Below, piece after piece: positions 59,124-64,000 of a DNA stretch of 64,000 nucleotides. Position 1 is the first letter of the stretch. Every line of letters begins with the position of its first letter. Below the pieces are notes generated by a model. The model saw nothing but the letters and a program-made list of their open reading frames with translations, had not been told where the DNA came from and searched no databases. A program made the position numbers and the translations under genes. Source of the stretch: Pagrus major (taxonomy: Eukaryota; Chordata; Actinopteri; Spariformes; Sparidae); assembly GCF_040436345.1 (NCBI RefSeq), contig NC_133232.1, positions 28,211,315 through 28,275,314 of the forward strand, written 5' to 3'.

Positions 59124-59539
59124 TCGACTAATCATAAAGTGTCCCAGTGTGACAGTGAGCCAGTACCCTGAAAACTGAGGCAGCTAAATGAAATTCAGTC
59201 ATCATTAATCTTTTTATTTACAAATGTTTTTCCTACTGTGACATGTCAAAATGTCCTCTGCGAACACAGCTCATCAGTACGTACTGCGTTGTGTTCTGTG
59301 CTGTAAATGTGTCAATAGTGATTCAGTGAATAACAGTAAATAAAACAGAGAAACAAGACACCGCATGTGAGAAAAATGAATGATAATCACATCATATTTA
59401 CAGAAGTCTGGAGGTAAAACAGTGAAACAATTTTAAATAAAGCAAACACTAACCCCACTTCAAAAAACATGAACTATCCCTTTATTAAGTGCATGCCTCT
59501 GACAACATGTTAGATTACAAAGAAAATAGCTTCATATCC

Positions 59540-59631
59540 TACGGTGGCCCTGAGGCTCAAAACACAACAACATTTCAGAAAACACAACAACAATTGAAAT
59601 TCGTTGTGTTTTGACCTTCGGGACCACCGTA
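59540..59631. repeat. 92-bp imperfect palindrome (hairpin-type miniature element)
   Basis: TACGGTGGCCCTGAGGCTC at the left pairs with GACCTTCGGGACCACCGTA at the right, and the pairing continues through AAAACACAAC on both arms (about 27 of 31 positions). The loop is about 30 bases and contains further ACACAACAA repeats. Confidence 0.65.
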
Positions 59632-60356
59632 CATTTCTATGAGAACAGGAGGTTTTCTGCTCTTTAAGAGGCTGAGGAAATGAAGCATATGAAATAATCA
59701 ATAAAGTTACTATGAGTTAACATTCCTGAGCTGATGATCTATGGAGTGTGAACTAATCACATTAAGTCACGGTAACTTGATGAAGGTGACGAGAATGAAC
59801 GATACACACTGCATTAAATCCTCATCCGTCATGAGTTAAGCTTGACTTAAGTTCATGATTTGTACGCTTGTCATGAAGTGTGACCCCCAGTACTGAAGCC
59901 TCCAACTCATGTTACTATTGATCATGACCGTCGCCCGTCGCTGCTGAAACAAGAGTGTAACCTGATAAACAGCTGTTAATGTGGCCAGCATGGTGATCAG
60001 ACAGCGTGGTCAAAGGTCAGGGGTTGACAAAATGTGTTTGTGTCGGTCGAATTCAGTCGAGTCTCATGATAAAGTTGGCACCGTGTTTGAGTCCCTGTTT
60101 GTCCGGATCATCATGTGTTGTTTGTGCTCTGCCCTCATTACACTCCTCATGTTTGCACCTCTCTGTGTGAGTGTGTACGTGACAGCGGCACCATGATCAC
60201 AAGTAGATGTGAGAATGCCCTGTTAGATAACCAGTATGTGTGAATCTGGTCTGAACTCCACACACACACACACACTGACACACAGGCCACCAGGACGAGC
60301 AGTGTGTGTCTTTGTTTGTCGCTGACACACTTATGGACTCCTCCCTTCTCTGTCCC

Positions 60357-60364
60357 CTATAAAA
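60357..60364 (+). promoter_or_regulatory. map1lc3c: TATA box of map1lc3c
   Basis: CTATAAAA lies 152 bases upstream of the start codon. The transcription start would then be near 60390, giving a 5' UTR of about 125 nt without an intron. A TATA-driven promoter suggests regulated rather than housekeeping expression. Confidence 0.6.
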
Positions 60365-60515
60365 CAGCAGCGGTGGGAGCAGCTCGTCGGGGTTTGCTGA
60401 CTTCCACCCGAGGGGACTTCACCGTCAGCCTGGGCAAGACCGACCACACCGGCACCATCACCGCCTCCGTCACCGCTGGTCTCTGCAAACCGCCCCGAGC
60501 AACAAACAAGCAAGC

Positions 60516-61233
60516 ATGGCTCCCTTTGAGAAATCCATGGAGATGATGCCCTTCAAGCAGAGGAAATGCCTCGGTGAGTCACATTTTTTAGGTGACTCTT
60601 TGATGTCTGCATCTGCTTGCATTGAAAAAGTGTAGATGCCGGTTTTAAAAGTGTTTCCTTCATTTCTTTTTAGAAACAAGAAAACATGAAGTGTGCAGCA
60701 TTCGGTCTAAATTCCCCAACAAATTGCCTGTAAGTTGCTTTTCAATCAAATATGATGCATTTGATCACCAGTGCTCTTGATGTTGTGTGTAATGGAGGCT
60801 GATCCCTTGTGTGTTTTTTGCGTTCAGGTGATTGTTGAACGTTACATGCGTGAAAAGACTCTCCCCCTGCTGGACAAAACAAAGTTCCTGGTCCCCTTCG
60901 AGCTCACCTTGGGTCAGTTCCTGTGCCTGCTCAGGTAAATTTCTCACAGCTTTTCTCGCCGGCATGTTTTTTCTTCTCCCTTCTCTCCACCATCTCCTCC
61001 AAGCTGTCAGATTCACCCTCGCCCACCTTTGTCTTTTTTCTAGGAATAAGATCGACTTGGACTCCACCCAGGCTCTGTTCCTCCTGGTGTCAGAGAAGAG
61101 CATGTCCTGCATGTCATCCAGCATGAGGGAGGTTTATTCCCGCTACAGAGACACTGACGGCTTCCTCTACATCACCTACGCCTCGCAAGAGATGTTCGGA
61201 GCACCTCGACCGGCAGCCAGGCCGTCCTGCTGA
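60516..61233 (+). CDS. map1lc3c: Microtubule-associated protein 1 light chain 3 C-type (Atg8 family)
   Basis: Exons 60516-60573, 60674-60729, 60828-60934, 61044-61233: 411 nt, 136 residues. Atg8/LC3 proteins are ubiquitin-like modifiers that are cleaved by ATG4 and joined to phosphatidylethanolamine on autophagosome membranes. Visible: N-terminal helix with MMPFKQRK, RSKFPNKLPVIVERY (residues about 30-44), LDKTKFLVP (53-61), DGFLYITYASQEMFG with the conserved processing site F125-G126. A 10-residue tail APRPAARPSC follows, which ATG4 should remove. VERYMRE, FELTLGQFL and the tail after Gly favour LC3C over LC3A/B. All introns are short (about 100 bases). AATAAA at 61829-61834 is the likely poly(A) signal, about 600 nt after the stop. 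Confidence 0.93.
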
Positions 61234-62113
61234 GCCAGAAGCAGATAAAATGAACTGAACTCTGGACCAAGAGGTCAAACTGAGCCAAGCCCAGACTGTT
61301 TTTATCCATTTTTTAGCCCCAAACTGCATATCAGCCTACCTCATGAAGCTTTCTGGATTTTTAAACAAAGCAAATCCTTTCAATTCTCCTCTCAAGAGTC
61401 TGATGACGTCTTTGTTTTAAACTTATCGATGAGTATTTTCTGTTGCTCCAAAATCAGAAAGCAAACATCCAAATTATGATTTTATCCGCCTGTTACGTGT
61501 CTTGACAGGTCAAAAATACCCACATTTGCCCTTCAGTTACCTCAGAAATGTTGAGCTTCGATGCAAACAAACCTGTTATCGCATAGCTGTAATGCCAGTT
61601 CAGTGTCAAACCACCAAAACGGGGTCAACATCTCACTGGTAATCAGACTCCTTATGAGCACTTATCTCCCCTTCCTCCTCTCCTTTCTTTTGATTGATTG
61701 CCTCTTCATCCTCATCTTCCCTTTTTAAAATGTGAAATTGTGACTCTTGAGGCACTCAATGAAAACACAGATGTCAATTTAATGAATGCTGCTCTGATTT
61801 GTTCTGTATCCAGCTGTCGCTGTACCAAAATAAATCTTTTGTCCATGTAATTTTAATTTACTGACTTTGTGTGATTTTTGAGGTTTAGAACGGTTATTTA
61901 ACGTTACAATATGATGCACATTTGCTCCTACTCACGCGACTTTAAAATGGCTGCAGCTTTCTCTTGCTGCTTGAAAAAATAGTCCTTTCGTGTGTTTAAG
62001 TGTCATGTTTTCAGGTAACAGCTGTTTGAATGTCGGATGTTTTGAGGTCATTGAATGGAGCTTGAACGGGTTACAAGTTTTATCTTTCATGTTGAGTTAC
62101 AACATCAAAAAAC
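61234..62113 (+). other. map1lc3c: 3' UTR of map1lc3c and following spacer
   Basis: AATAAA at 61829-61834 marks the likely 3' end near 61850. Beyond it no gene is seen until the repeat at 62114. Confidence 0.55.
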
Positions 62114-62451
62114 TTAAAGGGGCACTATGTAGTTTTGGAGAAGAAATTCAAACTCAGAAGTCTAATATTTACATGAGGAATGAGGTAATAATACAAACTC
62201 AGAAATATCCATCCTTTCCATAACTGAACAAACAAGCTGTTCAGAGGAAAATAAGGTCCCCAGAACACTGTTTGAAGCTGGAAAGGTGGCAGGGTCCGCC
62301 ACATATAAACCAAGTAAAGCAGTATGAAATTGTGTTCTTTAGGGTCAGTTTGTTCATTTAGCTTGTTCAGGCATAAAAAAAAAATCAGTCAGTGAAGATC
62401 TTTCTACTCTGATTAAAATTTCTTCCTAAAAACTACATACTGTGCCTTTAA
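62114..62451. repeat. MITE family 4, copy b
   Basis: Starts TTAAAGGGGCACTATGTAGT and ends AACTACATACTGTGCCTTTA. The interior matches 57182-57480, including GGTGGCAGGGTCCGCCACAT. About 40 bp longer than copy a. Confidence 0.75.
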
Positions 62452-62613
62452 AAATAGACATTATTCGTAACCTTTAAGTGCTTTCTGGGTTGGTTACAGA
62501 TTTACTTATTAACTTTAATTGCAGCCGAGCGTATGTTAGTCTCTAAATCCAGTGTACAGGTGCCTCATTCCTCACCTGCCTCTCAGAAGCGGCACTCCCT
62601 CCACATGACCGTG

Positions 62614-62684
62614 TTATATAAGCCCGACCCAGTCAACTATCTGCAGGGGTCAGTGTGTCAGAGGGCCGGAGGGATTATTTTTAG
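62614..62684 (+). promoter_or_regulatory. TATA-like box and MEF2-type site
   Basis: TTATATAAG (62614-62622) is a good TATA match. TTATTTTTAG (62675-62684) fits the MEF2 consensus YTAWWWWTAR. They precede a Kozak-context ATG at 62963, which suggests a promoter for a plus-strand gene extending beyond the window. Confidence 0.35.
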
Positions 62685-62962
62685 ATTCACAGTCAGAGAG
62701 GACAAATGTGACCCAAAAACACAGAGACAGGGGGGTTAGAGAAAGAGTAAGAGGAGTGACGGGAATCCAGATGAAGAAAAACAGAAGCAGAAAAACAAGG
62801 AAAGAAGCTCTCTGTAAACAGTGGAAGAGGAGGGGGAGACAGAGAGGACGACAGGAAAAAGGAAACAGTGTATAAGAGAGATATACAGTGAGGGGGAGAG
62901 AGCCAGCTATCTAAACACAGTGTACAGAAACACAGTCATACCTCCGCTCACTTCACGCCACC

Positions 62963-62988
62963 ATGGCCATTCCAGCAGCTCTCTGTCA
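62963..62988 (+). CDS. Possible first coding exon of an unidentified gene
   Basis: GCCACCATGG is a perfect Kozak context. The frame reads MAIPAALC and then meets CA|GTATGT, a plausible donor at 62989; without splicing it would stop after 19 codons. Upstream TATA-like and MEF2-like sites fit a transcription start near 62650. No downstream exon could be recognised before the window end, so this may be chance. Confidence 0.3.
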
Positions 62989-63554
62989 GTATGTTATCGT
63001 ACCAGAACAAGAGGAGTCCTGAAGCTCCTGCAAGCTGTAAATTACCTGTTGTGACCACAGATGAGCTCAGTCTGCAACGCTCTTTACATAAACTGCTCCT
63101 CATTTAGGCCTCGAGAATGATGCTGTGAATATAAATCATGTTGTCAAGTGGAGTGAAGTGGAGTAAATCACATGTTCCTACACAGAAAAATGATCATTTT
63201 GACTGAACTGTAATGCATCTGTCTACTTTCCTGTTTCTTTTTAGTCAAGGCACCACACCTCACAAAATTTCAACCACAGTAATAATGTGGAGAGCATAAT
63301 GACGTTTAGCTACAAGTTAGACTGCAGGAACCATCATTGGTAACACTTTATGTCAAGGTGCTTGCGTTAAGCATTAGTTTATAGGTAATGAGGCCCTCAT
63401 TTGTCCTTATAAGATACTTATTAACATTATTTGACGTGATTTAAGAAGTGTTAATAATAGACAGTTGATTTTATTTACTATCAGTGTTATAAACCTCAAC
63501 AACATGTAGTGCTCATTCCCGATGGGGGAGCGGTGACACATAAGTGAGTTATTA

Positions 63555-64000
63555 ACCCTTAAAGGAAAAGTTCACCCAAAAATTTAAATTCAGTCAATCT
63601 ACTCACCCCGATCCTGATGGAAATTTAGGGTTTAGGTTTCGTAGTCCACAAAACATTTCTGGAGCTTCACAGCAAAACAGCGTTGCAGCATTCTCCTAAA
63701 CAACTGAAGTAAATGGGGACTTATTATAAAACGTAAATAAACAACCAAAAACAACATTAAATGGCTCCATACAGCTCGTCTGGCGTTCCAAGTCTCTGGA
63801 AGCCCTGAGATCTCCACTGATTTGAAAATCGTTACTTAACCTCAACACCTGTAGACTTCAGACGGGTGCGTGCTAACGTTTTAAACTTTGCAGCTCCAGT
63901 GAAGATTTGATCTTTAAAAATGATGTAAATAACCTCTTTTCAAATCAATTTGGGATCTCAGGGCTTCCAGAGACTGGGATTACGCTGGACGAGTTGTATG
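63555..64000 (-). repeat. Dispersed repeat family 1, copy d (runs out of the window)
   Basis: Starts TTAAAGGAAAAGTTCACCC and contains ACATTTCTGGAGCTTCACAG, the reverse complement of the family core. Inside, GTCTCTGGAAGCCCTGAGAT (about 63793) recurs inverted as ATCTCAGGGCTTCCAGAGAC (about 63955), so the element carries a long internal inverted repeat. Confidence 0.65.

Larger units (their letters stand above)
56308..60356. other. Intergenic stretch between divergent DACT-like and map1lc3c genes
   Basis: The first 200-500 bases are G+C-rich and hold the main promoter of the DACT-like gene; the rest holds repeats at 57182-57480, 57500-57975, 57995-58165 and 59540-59631. A plus-strand frame at 58671-59123 (150 codons, with TTEQTSSDDEDH near its end) is unassigned. 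No other exon was recognised. Confidence 0.4.

Overview
This is vertebrate, almost certainly teleost fish, nuclear DNA. The genes are split into many short exons with GT/AG introns. Gene density is high. Short non-autonomous transposons, a tRNA-derived SINE and a 5'-truncated LINE lie between and within genes. The protein sequences match fish versions of human genes. No operon-like, phage, plasmid or CRISPR content is present. I could not run similarity searches; identities rest on motifs, exon phases and reading frames assembled by hand. For every gene below the exon lengths sum to a whole number of codons.

Layout. (1) 102-6808, plus strand: the 3' eleven coding exons of a K+-dependent Na+/Ca2+ exchanger closest to NCKX3 (slc24a3-like); its 5' part lies outside the window. 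(2) 10849-17722, minus strand: complete dpf2 (requiem/BAF45D), 11 coding exons, 404 residues, with a CpG/NRF1-type promoter. (3) 17.7-23.9 kb: intergenic DNA with a hAT-like element, a LINE reverse-transcriptase fragment and a probable non-coding first exon. (4) 23978-28738 and 32079-37701, plus strand: two tandem slc5a7-like (high-affinity choline transporter family) genes of 551 and 558 residues with the same eight-coding-exon structure. Their introns have been hit by different insertions: a hAT-like element in copy A and a solo LTR in copy B. (5) 39930-42543, plus strand: ttc9c, three coding exons, 223 residues. (6) 44448-56307, minus strand: a divergent DACT/Dapper gene with the classical four coding exons (1088 residues). 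It keeps the DACT exon-boundary motifs, but the leucine zipper and the C-terminal PDZ-binding tail are not visible. (7) 60516-61233, plus strand: map1lc3c-type autophagy gene, four exons, 136 residues, with a TATA box and a canonical AATAAA. (8) 62.6-63.0 kb: a possible TATA box and Kozak-context first exon of another gene running out of the window.

The genes do not form a single pathway. The unifying theme is evolutionary. SLC24, DPF, TTC9 and DACT family members are also linked on human chromosome 14 (SLC24A4, DPF3, TTC9, DACT1), and DPF1, TTC9B and DACT3 lie on 19q13. The window therefore looks like another member of a genome-duplication block (DPF2 and TTC9C are on human 11q) that still carries a DACT and an NCKX gene. 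I found no evidence for a wholly new biological system. The most interesting items are the reduced DACT protein with a possible alternative first exon, and the tandem choline-transporter-like pair with altered substrate-site residues and patchy near-identity suggesting gene conversion.
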